NCBI GenBank assembly: GCA_031460455.1
Contig: JAVKTQ010000013.1
Coordinates: forward strand, 1 to 64,000
DNA length: 64,000 nt
Source of the DNA: Sporomusaceae bacterium
GTDB taxonomy: Bacteria; Bacillota; Negativicutes; Sporomusales; UBA7701
Direction of reading: 5' to 3'
Shown here: positions 32,635 to 41,194 of the stretch, piece by piece
Layout of the letters: the number at the start of each line of letters is the position of its first letter
Position numbering within the stretch: position 1 is the first letter of the stretch
Notes under the pieces: generated by a model
What the model was told of the DNA's origin: nothing
Seen by the model: the letters and a program-made list of their open reading frames with translations, nothing else
The model's database searches: none
Made by a program: the position numbers and the translations under genes

Positions 32635-33921
32635 TTACACCCAGCCCCTGCTTTTAATGGCGAATACCACGCGGTCGATTGCAATCCTGTAGGCGGCATC
32701 GCGAGTGTGAATATTTTTCTCTTTGGCCAGATCATATACCGCCTTAAAGGCAGCCGTCATTCTGCTGTCCAGTTTTTGAATAACCTCTTCTTTTTCCCAG
32801 TAGTGATTTGTATTCGACTGGACCTGCTCGAAGTAGCTACAGGTGACGCCCCCCGCGTTTGAGAGGAAGTCGGGGATAACAAATATGTTGCGTTCCGCCA
32901 GCACTTTGTCCGCGTCCCTGCTTGTCGGCCCATTGGCACCCTCGGCGACGATCTTTACCTGTTTGCTTATCCGATGGACGTTTTCCGCCGATATCTGGTT
33001 TTCCAACGCCGCCGGAATAAGCACATCCACGTCCTGCTCGATCCACGCATCACCTGGCAGAATCTCGTAACCTAGGCCGTGAGCCTTGTCCTTGTCGATA
33101 CTCCCGAAGGGGTCGGTGATGGCCTCCAAATCGTCGAAAGCAAGCCCGTCTTTTTTGCGGAAAGTGTATGCCTGGGTATCGGCATTATCCCAGCTCGAAA
33201 TCGCAACTACCCTACCGCCAAACTGTTGGAACAGTTTAGCCGCGTACTGGGCCACGTTGCCGAAGCCCTGAATACTGGCGGTGCTGTTTTTTATGCTCAT
33301 ATTCAATTCTTTCATGGCTTCTCTGAGGACATAGATAACGCCGAATCCGGTCGCTTCTTTCCGTCCCAGCGAACCGCCCATGCCGACCGGTTTTCCGGTG
33401 ATGAAGCCGGGATATCTGCCGCCGTGTATCGTTTCGTACTCATCCAGCATCCATAACATGTGTTTGCCGTTTGTCATTACATCAGGCGCCGGAACGTCAA
33501 TGACGGGGCCGATATCCTTCGCAATCTGCCTTACCCAGCCGCGGCACAACTGCTCTTGCTCGCGGTCGCTCATCCCGCGCGGATCGCAGATTATCCCGCC
33601 TTTGCCGCCGCCCAGCGGTATGTCGACAACGGCGCACTTCCAGGTCATCCACATCGACAATGCCCGGATAGTGTCGATCGTTTCCAGCGGATGAAACCTT
33701 ATGCCGCCTTTGGCCGGTCCTCTGGCATCGTTGTGCTGCACGCGGTATCCCCTGAAGATCTTCCTGCTTCCGTCGTCCATATGGACGGGTATGGAAAAGT
33801 GGTATTCACGCATCGGTTGTCTGAGAAAATCACGCGTCGCGCCGTCCAGGCCAATCTTCTCCGCTACCTGGTCAAACTGCGCCTTGGCCTCATCGTAAGC
33901 GTTGTAGTTTGATTTACCCAT
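32635..33921 (-). CDS. gdhA: Glutamate dehydrogenase (Glu/Leu/Phe/Val family)
   Basis: 428 residues, a usual length for the hexameric enzymes. The substrate-binding segment GGAKGGIR-type region appears as AKGGIRFHP, and the catalytic Lys lies in PLGGGKGGI near residue 115. The nucleotide-binding motif IQGFGNVAQYAAKLF is near residue 225. It interconverts glutamate with 2-oxoglutarate and ammonia. GGGAGGATT precedes the ATG. First gene of a pair with the GAF-nucleotidyltransferase. Other family members (leucine or phenylalanine dehydrogenases) are shorter and less similar. Confidence 0.92.
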   Translation of the reverse strand: MGKSNYNAYDEAKAQFDQVAEKIGLDGATRDFLRQPMREYHFSIPVHMDDGSRKIFRGYRVQHNDARGPAKGGIRFHPLETIDTIRALSMWMTWKCAVVDIPLGGGKGGIICDPRGMSDREQEQLCRGWVRQIAKDIGPVIDVPAPDVMTNGKHMLWMLDEYETIHGGRYPGFITGKPVGMGGSLGRKEATGFGVIYVLREAMKELNMSIKNSTASIQGFGNVAQYAAKLFQQFGGRVVAISSWDNADTQAYTFRKKDGLAFDDLEAITDPFGSIDKDKAHGLGYEILPGDAWIEQDVDVLIPAALENQISAENVHRISKQVKIVAEGANGPTSRDADKVLAERNIFVIPDFLSNAGGVTCSYFEQVQSNTNHYWEKEEVIQKLDSRMTAAFKAVYDLAKEKNIHTRDAAYRIAIDRVVFAIKSRGWV

Positions 33922-34008
33922 GAAATGAATCCTCCCTCATTTTGATGGCGGCCTCACATAGCCTTCATGTATCGCCCTTTTTGTCCGGTTATCGAAGCTT
34001 TTTATCCT

Positions 34009-34428
34009 TCACCAAGAGCTGCCGAGCAAACGATAGAGAACCGTCCTCTCATCTTCAAATCTCTTGATAAGGGTTTTTGCCACTATGGCCGTGTTGTGCC
34101 TGAATGTATCAGGACGGGCAAATATGGTGCCAGCGTTCGAATAAGTTCCCCGGTACCTCCTGAACTTACAGGCGATTTCATCCATTTCGGCAGAAAAACT
34201 CCTTCCCGTCTCCCGCACGGATTCGTCCTTATGAGCAAGCAGGACAGGATACACGACCCTTTCTTCAGCCAAAATATGAAAATAAACTTTCCTGGCCAAC
34301 AGGCCCACGGTCAAAGACAACCCCTTGGCGTTGTCGATTATATCGCCATAGCTCTCATGGGAGCGCAGCTCCGCCAGCAGAGCCAGTATTTCTTCGTGTT
34401 GCAGCGTCAGGCTGTATATGTCCGCCAA
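34009..34428 (-). CDS. Hemerythrin-like (HHE) metal-binding protein
   Basis: 139 residues, all helical. Histidine and acidic residues are spaced as in HHE proteins: LTLQHEEILALL near residue 8, LRSHESYGD, VYFHILAEERVVYPVLL near 55 and FRHNTAIVAK. It probably binds a di-iron centre and deals with oxygen, nitric oxide or iron. The start is TTG at 34428 because GGAGG lies seven bases before it; a frame reaching 34521 has no ribosome site. It is separated by 87 bp from gdhA, which lies downstream. Confidence 0.72.
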   Translation of the reverse strand: MADIYSLTLQHEEILALLAELRSHESYGDIIDNAKGLSLTVGLLARKVYFHILAEERVVYPVLLAHKDESVRETGRSFSAEMDEIACKFRRYRGTYSNAGTIFARPDTFRHNTAIVAKTLIKRFEDERTVLYRLLGSSW

Positions 34429-34524
34429 ATTAGTACCTCCTATGCGCGCTTTTGTACCTTGAAGACGGCTGTTGGCCTTAAAAGCCCCAATATTATGCCG
34501 CTTTGCAAATTGCGTCGGCATTTT

Positions 34525-34890
34525 TCAGCCGACGAACATCAAGGAATATCCGTCTGGCAGGGAAACGGTGAAACTCCGTTCACCCCCGCCGTCATTAGAA
34601 CAGGTTTTTTGCAGGTAGCGGCTGATAATCGCACCTCTTGTAAGCGCCCACCGGTATATCTCTTCTATATCCTCCACGCTTACCTGGATTTCAAGGAAGT
34701 TCTCCGGCACGGCCGGGGGCCCGTTTGCTGTTCCCTCCTTAAGTACCAGTACTGCGCCACGGTACTCAAGAATTGCTTGGGAGCCGCTTATGGCAAGATA
34801 ATTCAACCTAAAGCCAAGAGCGTTGACAAGGTAATCTATATTGACTTTTATATCTGCAACAGACAACGAGGGAATTATCTTCGCTGACAC
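34525..34890 (-). CDS. VOC-family (glyoxalase/bleomycin-resistance fold) protein
   Basis: 121 residues with the paired beta-alpha-beta-beta-beta layout of VOC proteins: IIPSLSVADIKVNIDYLVNALGF at the start and FTVSLPDGYSLMFVG at the end. Metal ligands cannot be placed with confidence. The reaction is unknown; members include glyoxalases, epimerases and resistance proteins. It lies 34 bp after the GreA/Rnk-like gene and about 100 bp before the hemerythrin gene on the same strand. Confidence 0.75.
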   Translation of the reverse strand: MSAKIIPSLSVADIKVNIDYLVNALGFRLNYLAISGSQAILEYRGAVLVLKEGTANGPPAVPENFLEIQVSVEDIEEIYRWALTRGAIISRYLQKTCSNDGGGERSFTVSLPDGYSLMFVG

Positions 34891-34924
34891 GCAATCACCT
34901 CATCTGGAGTTATTACCCTGAAGG

Positions 34925-35380
34925 CTAAAGAAACAGCTTTCCGTCTGACTCCGGCTGAAAGAGGACCTTTTCGATCCGGTAACGGGCCATTCCGCCGGGG
35001 ACGACCCATTCAACAATATCGCCCACCCTGTAACCGAGAATTGCCGTCCCCACAGGGGCCAGGACAGATATCATGCCTTCCGACAAGTCCGCCTCGACAG
35101 GATAAACCAACGTATAATAGACATCCTCACCGGTGTCGAGATCCTTCAGCCCAACCCTGGAATGCATCGTTACGACATCTTTGGGAATATCCTTGGCGCT
35201 CGTAAGGGTTGCTAGTTTGATTTCGCACTCCAAAGCGATGAGGTTTTCAGTGTTACCGCCGCCGAACTCCCGTTCCCGGCTGATGAAAGTAAGCAATCTC
35301 GACTTGTCTGCACTCGTGATAAACACTCTTCTCGGCACGTCGACAATCCTTTCCCGTTTAATTGCTGGTCCAGGGAGCAT
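34925..35380 (-). CDS. GreA/GreB C-terminal-domain protein (Rnk-like)
   Basis: About 151 residues. The C-terminal domain matches the FKBP-like fold of GreA/Rnk (VVTMHSRVGLKDLDTGED, LVYPVEADLSEGMISVLAPVGTAILGY), and the N-terminal 50 residues are short, unlike the full coiled coil of GreA. Rnk-type proteins bind the RNA polymerase secondary channel without rescuing transcription. The ATG at 35380 is chosen at the start of the conserved region with GGAG 12 bases upstream; the spacing is long. A longer frame crosses a hairpin and is unlikely. Confidence 0.75.
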   Translation of the reverse strand: MLPGPAIKRERIVDVPRRVFITSADKSRLLTFISREREFGGGNTENLIALECEIKLATLTSAKDIPKDVVTMHSRVGLKDLDTGEDVYYTLVYPVEADLSEGMISVLAPVGTAILGYRVGDIVEWVVPGGMARYRIEKVLFQPESDGKLFL

Positions 35381-35418
35381 TGTTTGCGATAACTCCGAGA
35401 ACCTGATGCAATATAAAA

Positions 35419-35449
35419 GCAAAACGCATGCCATACGCATGCGTTTTGC
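35419..35449. terminator. Strong 13-bp hairpin upstream of the Rnk-like gene
   Basis: GCAAAACGCATGC (35419-35431) and GCATGCGTTTTGC (35437-35449) pair perfectly around CATAC. The minus strand continues TTTTATATT, a partial U-tract. It may end the two-component transcript or attenuate the Rnk-like gene. Confidence 0.45.
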
Positions 35450-35532
35450 TTGCAATGTCCGCCGAACCGCGATGTTGCTGCTATTGCAGTACTTTCCCAA
35501 AATCAATCAGCCGGTTTATGCCTTTACGAAAA

Positions 35533-35566
35533 CTTGCAGAAAAAACGAAAATCTTCTGCAAGTTTT
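35533..35566. terminator. Bidirectional terminator after the response regulator gene
   Basis: CTTGCAGAA (35533-35541) pairs with TTCTGCAAG (35554-35562); TTTT follows on both strands. It lies just beyond the minus-strand regulator stop. Confidence 0.65.
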
Positions 35567-35572
35567 GGTGTA

Positions 35573-37048
35573 TCAATTCTTATCGGCCTTTTTCATTTTC
35601 GCCATTCGGTATGCCAATGTGCGAAGAGAAATGCCCAGATAGGTGGCGGCCGCCATTTGGTTTCCGCCGTGGGCGTTCAGCACCTCCCTGATGATGCAGT
35701 CGGTATAATCTTTCAGGGCAAAACCATCGCGAGGGAACGGTAAGCACAACCGCGGCTCAGTCTCCTGCAGCGAGCCCACCCCGGCGTTCTCGTCGACAAC
35801 CGTGCGATTGACCTTGTGGATGTGATGGGGCCGGATTTCCGTATCATCATACATAAAGACGGCGAATTCAATCGTATTTTTCAACTCCCGCACGTTGCCC
35901 GGCCACTCGTAGCTTTCGAGTATTTTTGCCGCTTCATCGCTGATGGTCTTAAACTTCCTGCCCCGTTGTTTCGCTCCCTGCAACAAAAACATGTTGGCCA
36001 GCGGGATAATCTCTTCGCGGCGTTCGCGCAGGGGCGGGATGGTTATGTGGCCGAGCTGGAAGCGGTAGTACAGATCGCGGCGGAATTTACCCTCATCAAT
36101 GTTTCTCTTCATATCCGCGTTGGTGGCGCAGATGATGCGGGCATCCGCGGGCAGCTTTTTCAGTCCGCCCACGCGATAGTACTCTTTCTCCTGGATGACC
36201 CTCAAAAGTTTGCCCTGTATCTCCGGTGATATTTCCGCGATTTCGTCCAGAAACAGCGTCCCCCCGGAAGCAAGGTCCAGTTTCCCCTTTTGGCCCCTGT
36301 TCTGCCCGCCCGTATACGCCCCGGCTTCATAGCCGAACAGCTCGCTCTCGAACAGGCTCGGAGCAATTGCGGCGCAGTTTATATCGACAAAGGGCCCAGG
36401 GGCGCTCCCTCCGTGGACATCACCCCAGTGTACGATTTGGGCGATAATCTCTTTGCCGGTGCCCGTTTCCCCTTCGATCAGCACAGGGATCGACCGGTCA
36501 TTATGGTATTTCTGAGCCAGGTTGACAATACTGCGCATTTTATCGGAAAAAATGCCTATCTGCCCGAAAACCGATTCAGTTACAAGCTTCTTTACCCTGA
36601 ACAATTCCTGGTCTTTTTCCGCAGTGGCCGCCTTGATCTCATTCTCCAGATTCTGCGACAAGTACCTGTTCTCGCGCAGCAGCGCCTGATGTTCCTCAAT
36701 ACGTTCGGCAGTGGCCGCCAATTCCTGGGCGTCAACAGGCTTAAGCAAATAATCGTAAGCTCCTGACCGAAGCGCCTGGATGGCTGATTCCATGTCGCCA
36801 AACCCGGTAAAAAGAACGACATCGGTCAGCCAGCCTCCTGGCAGGGCTTTAATGGCCGCCAGAAGCTCAATCCCGGACATCCCCGCCATCTTTATGTCGG
36901 ACAGCACCATGGGATAATCGGCTCCGGCCATCAACGCCAATGCCTCGGCCCCGCTGCCGCAGGTTGTCACACGGTGGCCTTCAACGCGTAGAAACCAGCT
37001 TACCGCTTCACGGCTGGCAGCGTCGTCATCAACAACGAGAATATCCAT
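35573..37048 (-). CDS. NtrC-family response regulator (REC-AAA+-Fis)
   Basis: 491 residues. The receiver domain (1-120) has DDDAAS and the phospho-acceptor Asp in MVLSDIKMAG. The AAA+ domain starts near residue 150, with Walker A GETGTGKE and Walker B GGTLFLDEIAE. The sigma-54 contact loop reads GAYTGG, where GAFTGA is standard; Tyr at the third position is tolerated in this family, but the last Gly is unusual. The C-terminal Fis helix-turn-helix is present (AAATYLGISLRTLAYRM). ATG at 37048 follows GAGGTG. The gene is 16 bp after its sensor kinase. Confidence 0.9.
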   Translation of the reverse strand: MDILVVDDDAASREAVSWFLRVEGHRVTTCGSGAEALALMAGADYPMVLSDIKMAGMSGIELLAAIKALPGGWLTDVVLFTGFGDMESAIQALRSGAYDYLLKPVDAQELAATAERIEEHQALLRENRYLSQNLENEIKAATAEKDQELFRVKKLVTESVFGQIGIFSDKMRSIVNLAQKYHNDRSIPVLIEGETGTGKEIIAQIVHWGDVHGGSAPGPFVDINCAAIAPSLFESELFGYEAGAYTGGQNRGQKGKLDLASGGTLFLDEIAEISPEIQGKLLRVIQEKEYYRVGGLKKLPADARIICATNADMKRNIDEGKFRRDLYYRFQLGHITIPPLRERREEIIPLANMFLLQGAKQRGRKFKTISDEAAKILESYEWPGNVRELKNTIEFAVFMYDDTEIRPHHIHKVNRTVVDENAGVGSLQETEPRLCLPFPRDGFALKDYTDCIIREVLNAHGGNQMAAATYLGISLRTLAYRMAKMKKADKN

Positions 37049-37064
37049 CGCCAAGCACCTCGCT

Positions 37065-38660
37065 CTATGCTTCGAAAACCGCCGGAATATGGATTTTGAA
37101 GGTTGTGCCGTCCTTCCCGGTGGCTACGTTTATATTTCCATTACAGGCCGTAATTATCGCATGCGCGATCGGCAACCCCAGCCCCCAGTTTTCGCCTTCG
37201 GCCTGTGTCGTAACAAAAGGCTCAAAGACTTTATCCAGAATTTCTTCGCTGATGCCAGGACCATTGTCCGCGACCACTATTATTACCCCTTCTTCAAACC
37301 AGGTGCGGATCGTAATCCGTTTTTCCGGCTGCTCAACCTTATCAAGCGCCTGCATGGCATTCACCAATAGATTGACAAGCACCTCTTCCAAAGCTGTAGG
37401 CGGCACCTGGACAGTAGGCAGTTTTGAAGACAGCTCCTGGCGAATTTCTATTCCATGGTTCGTTATCTGCGTCCCGACCAAACCGAGCGACTGTTTAACC
37501 GCTTCATTCACGTTGCACGGCACTCTGGCGCTGTTGTCCCGACGGATGAAAGACCTCATTTGGTTGATGATGCTTGTTATACGGTCCGCCTGGCGGGAAA
37601 TCTCCTCGACGACCCTTCGGATCTCGTCCGGATCGAAACGTCCGCCTTTGTGGAGCGAATAGAGAATGCCGCTGGACAATATCTTGATCGAATTCAACGG
37701 TTGGTTTATCTCGTGGGAAATACCCGCAGCCATAGACCCGAGCGACGATAGCTTTTCCACACGGGCCTGCGCTTCCTTTGCCTCGATAATAGCCTTATTC
37801 TTGAGCAACAATTCCGTAGTCTTCTCGTTGACCTGTTTGGTCAGCCACGCTTGACGTATCCAAACACCGTTGACCATTACCAGCAGCAGTAAGGTCACGA
37901 TACTGCCGCTGGCCCAGATGATGCCGCGAACGTAGTAGTTATTATCCGGCAACCCCCGCCAGCCAACGGTGGCATCCCACTGCGCATTCCCAACCGGAAT
38001 GCTAGCCTTCCGAACCAGGATTTCCTCCGCGGCGGGGACTGGCCCCTTCTCCCAGAAGGCTCTTCCCTCGGGGGCGGCAATCCTTATATAGTACTGTTCT
38101 CCATCAATACCCAAATTGTACATCGCCTGGTCAAAAATTGCTCCGATGTCAAAGTGAACTTCGGCAAAACCGATAAGAACGTCACCACGGTAGATCGGGT
38201 CAACAGCGATGCTGATCAATCGCCCCTGGGTATTGAACGGTTCCGCGATCGCCATCTTTCGCGGCCCGCTTGCCGTGGCCAAAGCGCGTAACCGCCCCGG
38301 TCGGCTGTCGTTCTCTATCCCCTGCTGCCCGGCCGTAAAATGCGCGTACAGCGTCTCGCCGTTTTCACGCGCAAAGCCGAAGTAGGTCACAGTTGGATAA
38401 TACCTGTTTGCTTCGCAGGCATAATTATCGAAAGCTTCCCGGTCCGGCAAATCGCGGCGAGCGTTCAGAAATGCTTTTAAATCCCCGGTTGCCGTAAGGT
38501 CCGTAAGACTATGCATAACAAGCCCCTGGAACTTCTCCGTAAGCACCTCCAGATTACGCTCGTGGCGAATATACTCATTGCGGGTATACAACCGGTCCAA
38601 GGCGGCAGTGGCCATAAGTCCTGCAAACAGAATAACAAGCAAAATTAGTAACCGCTTCAC
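37065..38660 (-). CDS. Two-membrane-segment sensor histidine kinase
   Basis: 531 residues. A membrane segment at about 3-20 (LLILLVILFAGLMATAA) and another near 255-275 (GSIVTLLLLVMVNGVWI) flank an extracytoplasmic sensor of about 230 residues. The transmitter has a phospho-acceptor region (SLGSMAAGISHEINQPLNSI), N box (LLVNAMQALD) and G boxes (VADNGPGISEE, NWGLGLPIAH), the HPK4 form usual with NtrC-type partners. The GTG at 38660 follows GGGAGG. It belongs to a four-gene unit with two small proteins upstream and the regulator downstream. Confidence 0.88.
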   Translation of the reverse strand: MKRLLILLVILFAGLMATAALDRLYTRNEYIRHERNLEVLTEKFQGLVMHSLTDLTATGDLKAFLNARRDLPDREAFDNYACEANRYYPTVTYFGFARENGETLYAHFTAGQQGIENDSRPGRLRALATASGPRKMAIAEPFNTQGRLISIAVDPIYRGDVLIGFAEVHFDIGAIFDQAMYNLGIDGEQYYIRIAAPEGRAFWEKGPVPAAEEILVRKASIPVGNAQWDATVGWRGLPDNNYYVRGIIWASGSIVTLLLLVMVNGVWIRQAWLTKQVNEKTTELLLKNKAIIEAKEAQARVEKLSSLGSMAAGISHEINQPLNSIKILSSGILYSLHKGGRFDPDEIRRVVEEISRQADRITSIINQMRSFIRRDNSARVPCNVNEAVKQSLGLVGTQITNHGIEIRQELSSKLPTVQVPPTALEEVLVNLLVNAMQALDKVEQPEKRITIRTWFEEGVIIVVADNGPGISEEILDKVFEPFVTTQAEGENWGLGLPIAHAIITACNGNINVATGKDGTTFKIHIPAVFEA

Positions 38661-38734
38661 GTTTCCTCCCTCAGTCAACGGGCCTGGGGTTAACTTCGCC
38701 GACAGCGAAACTATCTCCTTTCACCGGGTAACGA

Positions 38735-38917
38735 CTACTTTCCCTTCATGTTGGCAAGCGCGGTTTCTCTCTCCTGCGCAACGGCTTTTCTTATTAGCGA
38801 GTATAGCTTATGTTCGGTATCTCTGACGATATCGTCGGTCAAGCGGTTAACTACTTCCTCCGTGGCAAGTGCCAGTTGGGACCTTACCATTTCAGCGACT
38901 TTTTCCCTTGCGATCAT
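38735..38917 (-). CDS. Small charged helical protein, 60 residues
   Basis: A 60-residue frame rich in charged residues with a coiled or helical look (VRSQLALATEEVVNRL, LYSLIRKAVAQERETALA). ATG at 38917 follows GGGGAG by nine bases. It lies 17 bp after the 106-residue gene and 74 bp before the sensor kinase, behind the sigma-54 promoter. I do not recognise it; the ribosome site and operon position support it as a real gene. Confidence 0.55.
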   Translation of the reverse strand: MIAREKVAEMVRSQLALATEEVVNRLTDDIVRDTEHKLYSLIRKAVAQERETALANMKGK

Positions 38918-38937
38918 CAAATACCACTCCCCATGAA

Positions 38938-39258
38938 TTACTTAAGTGTCAACGCCGGACATAACGCCTGATAATAATAATCAAGCCTGACCTGCGTTGC
39001 TTGCTGAACCTGATAATAATTGCAGTATCTCGTTGCCTTGTCCCAGGAGGAGCACATATCGCAATCCTGAATCATATAACCTTCAAGCCGGGCTTGCCGA
39101 GCTATCCTGAACTGCGCCCCAAGCAGAAATTCCAGTTTTCCCAGGTTAAACAACTCCGTCTTTGCCAACAATGAACCATACCTTGCTGCCACCATCAGCG
39201 AGACTTCGAGAAGGACCTGTTCAACAATTTCGTCCGGCACTTGGGAAGTATCAGTCAT
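38938..39258 (-). CDS. Unrecognised 106-residue protein with Cys-rich middle
   Basis: Soluble, about 106 residues, helical at the N-terminus (VPDEIVEQVLLEVSLMVAARY), then a segment with four cysteines (MIQDCDMCSSWDKATRYCNYY and later ALCPALTLK), which could bind a metal. AGGAGG lies before the ATG and the -24/-12 promoter is 44 bases upstream, so it is the first gene of the two-component operon. Family not recognised; it might be the signal-input partner of the kinase. Confidence 0.65.
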   Translation of the reverse strand: MTDTSQVPDEIVEQVLLEVSLMVAARYGSLLAKTELFNLGKLEFLLGAQFRIARQARLEGYMIQDCDMCSSWDKATRYCNYYQVQQATQVRLDYYYQALCPALTLK

Positions 39259-39301
39259 TTACTAGCCTCCTTTCGATAGTTGACGGCAAGCAGATAGAAA
39301 A

Positions 39302-39316
39302 GCAAAAAACGTGCCA
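39302..39316 (-). promoter_or_regulatory. Sigma-54 promoter of the two-component operon
   Basis: Minus strand reads TGGCACGTTTTTTGC, a full -24/-12 match, 44 bases before the 106-residue gene. The operon itself encodes an NtrC-type regulator, so it is probably self-activating. Confidence 0.85.
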
Positions 39317-39387
39317 CACCGGAGAGTCGGCATAATTGCGGGTATGGCCTGCTTTTCAGGAAGGGGAAATGTTAGCGGGCCTTCCAA

Positions 39388-39407
39388 AATTGCATTTCAG
39401 TGCAATT
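39388..39407. promoter_or_regulatory. Inverted repeat, probable activator site
   Basis: AATTGCA-TTTCAG-TGCAATT, perfect 7-base arms, about 80 bases upstream of the sigma-54 promoter. It differs from the ATATC-N7-GATAT sites at 20-31 kb, which fits a different activator (the NtrC-type regulator at 35573). Confidence 0.5.
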
Positions 39408-39426
39408 ATTGTCAACGAAATTTGCA

Positions 39427-39630
39427 TTAATCAATTACATGCCCGTCGTCGATAGGCTCGTTAGCACCATCCCTTGCTCCATGGAAATACAGTATGTTGT
39501 TCCTGAGGGCAGAGTCCAGAGGAACGCCGTACGGCTTGCCATCCGGGTCGGCAAGCGTAGAGCAGCGTACTCTTGTTTGCCATAAGCGTCTGTCTTCAAC
39601 TTCCGCCAATGCCCAAACATTTTGTCTCAT
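39427..39630 (-). pseudogene. Truncated pyridoxamine 5'-phosphate oxidase-family fragment
   Basis: 67 codons: RVRCSTLADPDGKPYGVPLDS followed by NNILYFHGARDG recall the N-terminal strands of NimA/PPOX-family flavoproteins (usually 130-160 residues). The frame then ends (DDGHVID, stop) without the rest of the domain. GGGGTG lies before the ATG. It is probably a remnant cut off by a rearrangement; the next 150 bases hold a UDG repeat copy. Confidence 0.5.
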
Positions 39631-39683
39631 ACTTACACCCCAAGAAAAACATTGTTAAGATTTCTATTAGCCGGGATAGAAAG

Positions 39684-39713
39684 GCGGCAGCCGAAACGGA
39701 TTCCGGCTGCCGC
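39684..39713. terminator. 10-bp GC-rich hairpin before UDG copy 3
   Basis: GCGGCAGCCG (39684-39693) pairs with CGGCTGCCGC (39704-39713). The minus strand continues CTTTCT. Weak terminator candidate. Confidence 0.4.
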
Positions 39714-39766
39714 ACTCAAATACAAGTTTTCTACGTAATGTACGTATTTGCCGTACACACCGCGGG

Positions 39767-40260
39767 CCTAGATATTTCAGGGCCTTCAGCTTCGCGGCAG
39801 ATGACTGACGTACTACCAACATCATAAAATGCAGACCGAAGGGCAACCGCACCCCCACCGTCGAAGAAGGTCGCGTCTGCGCCCTCAACTGGCTCGATGA
39901 AGAACTCGCCCTCGTCAAGCCCAAAGTCATCGTCGCCCTCGGCAGCGTCGCCCTAAAATACCTCATGGGCCCCGACGCCCGCATCACCAAAGACCGCGGC
40001 CGCTGGTTCGACACAAAATACGGCATCCCCGCCATCGCCACCTACCACCCCGCCTACCTCCTGCGCCTCACCGGCTCCGACCAGGTCAAAGCCAAATGGG
40101 AAGTCTTCTACGACCTCAAAGCAGCGGTGGAGAAATGCCGTGAACTGGAGCCGGGGTACGAACTGGCGTCAGCAGAGAAGCCCGACCTTCTGGCGATGTA
40201 CGAAAGCAGGCGGCAAGAGCGGCGCCAAGGCCGATAAGGTTGAATGTAGCGGAGCGCCGT
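39767..40260 (+). repeat. Dispersed UDG-3' repeat, copy 3
   Basis: Starts CCTAGATATTTCAGG, close to the left flank of copy 1, and runs past the stop codon into the AAGGTTGAATGTAGCGGAGCGC tail shared with copy 2, followed by a T-run. Confidence 0.8.
39809..40237 (+). pseudogene. Truncated family-4 uracil-DNA glycosylase, C-terminal part (copy 3)
   Basis: 142 codons open after an in-frame TGA at 39806. The first part matches copy 1, the last third matches copy 2, so it looks like a mosaic. KCRP, VCALNW and TYHPAYLLR are kept; the N-terminal half is absent. No ribosome site precedes it. Confidence 0.8.
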
Positions 40261-40352
40261 TTTTCCAGCGGGAAAAGGAACCAGGAGACTCGTTATGCAA
40301 CCGGCCGCGGAATGAATAAGTCCCCTCGTGGTAGATGGATTTCAACCAAAAG

Positions 40353-40380
40353 TAAAACGCTTCCGCAAAGATGCGGAAGC
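40353..40380 (-). terminator. Terminator of the 11-gene AOR operon
   Basis: GCTTCCGCA (40359-40367) pairs with TGCGGAAGC (40372-40380) around AAGA. The minus strand continues GTTTTACTTTT. It is 48 bases beyond the last gene of the operon. Confidence 0.75.
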
Positions 40381-40427
40381 TTTAAATATCTGTGTGTGGA
40401 AATGCGGTCTAGGCTGCCCGTGCCCAT

Positions 40428-41180
40428 TTAATTGAAGATCTGCTGCTGATCGGAAGGCATTTCGGGCAGTTTTTCCTCAGGCTTTTTGCACAGACGGGAA
40501 AGGATGATGCCTGCTTCGTAGAGACCTAGCATGGGGACAGCGAGCAGGATCTGGGAGACGACGTCGGGCGACGGCGTAAGGGCACCGGCCACGATGAATA
40601 TCAGTACAATAGCGTAGCGCCGCTTGCTCCGCAGCGTGTCGGCGTCGAGCAGGCCGAGGGAGGCGAGCAGCATTATGACAAGCGGCATCTCAAACATCAG
40701 CCCGAAAGCAATTATGCAGCTCAGCACGAAAGATACGAAGCGGCCGGCCGACAGCAGGGGCTGCATCTCTAAGGTGGCGAAGCCGAGGAGGAAATCAATG
40801 CCTATCGGCAGGACGGCGAAGTAGCAGAAAGCAGCGCCGATAATAAACAGGGCGAAGCCGGCCAGGGTAAGCAACAAATGGCCATACCGTGAAAAATCCC
40901 TAACCCGGCCTCTGAACACGCCGATTGCCAGGTACATGAAAGCCGGCAGGCTCAATGACAAACCAATGGCGAACGATACCTTCAGTTTCGTGACAAATGC
41001 CTCGGTGGGACTGATGAAGATGACCTGGCGAACCATCCTAAACATATAGCGCATGACATCGTCGGCGAAAAACCAGCCGACGCAGGTGGCAAGCCCCAGC
41101 AGGGCGGCGAGGACAAGGAGGCGCCGCCGCAGCTTGATCGTGATCTGGGCGAGCAGGGTGTAGATGTCGCTGGTTTCCAT
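40428..41180 (-). CDS. tatC: TatC-family protein translocase subunit 2
   Basis: About 250 residues with six membrane segments and TatC features: FISPTEAFVTKLKVS after the first segment, FELPLVIM-like FEMPLVIMLLASLGLL, and ALTPSPDVVSQILLAVPMLGLYEAG, the conserved TPPD-like loop before segment five. TatC recognises twin-arginine signals. ATG at 41180 follows AAGGGGGC. It is the last gene of the AOR operon, which also holds another TatC and two Tat-type ferredoxins. No TatA is seen in the window. Confidence 0.87.
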   Translation of the reverse strand: METSDIYTLLAQITIKLRRRLLVLAALLGLATCVGWFFADDVMRYMFRMVRQVIFISPTEAFVTKLKVSFAIGLSLSLPAFMYLAIGVFRGRVRDFSRYGHLLLTLAGFALFIIGAAFCYFAVLPIGIDFLLGFATLEMQPLLSAGRFVSFVLSCIIAFGLMFEMPLVIMLLASLGLLDADTLRSKRRYAIVLIFIVAGALTPSPDVVSQILLAVPMLGLYEAGIILSRLCKKPEEKLPEMPSDQQQIFN

Positions 41181-41194
41181 GCGAATGCCCCCTT

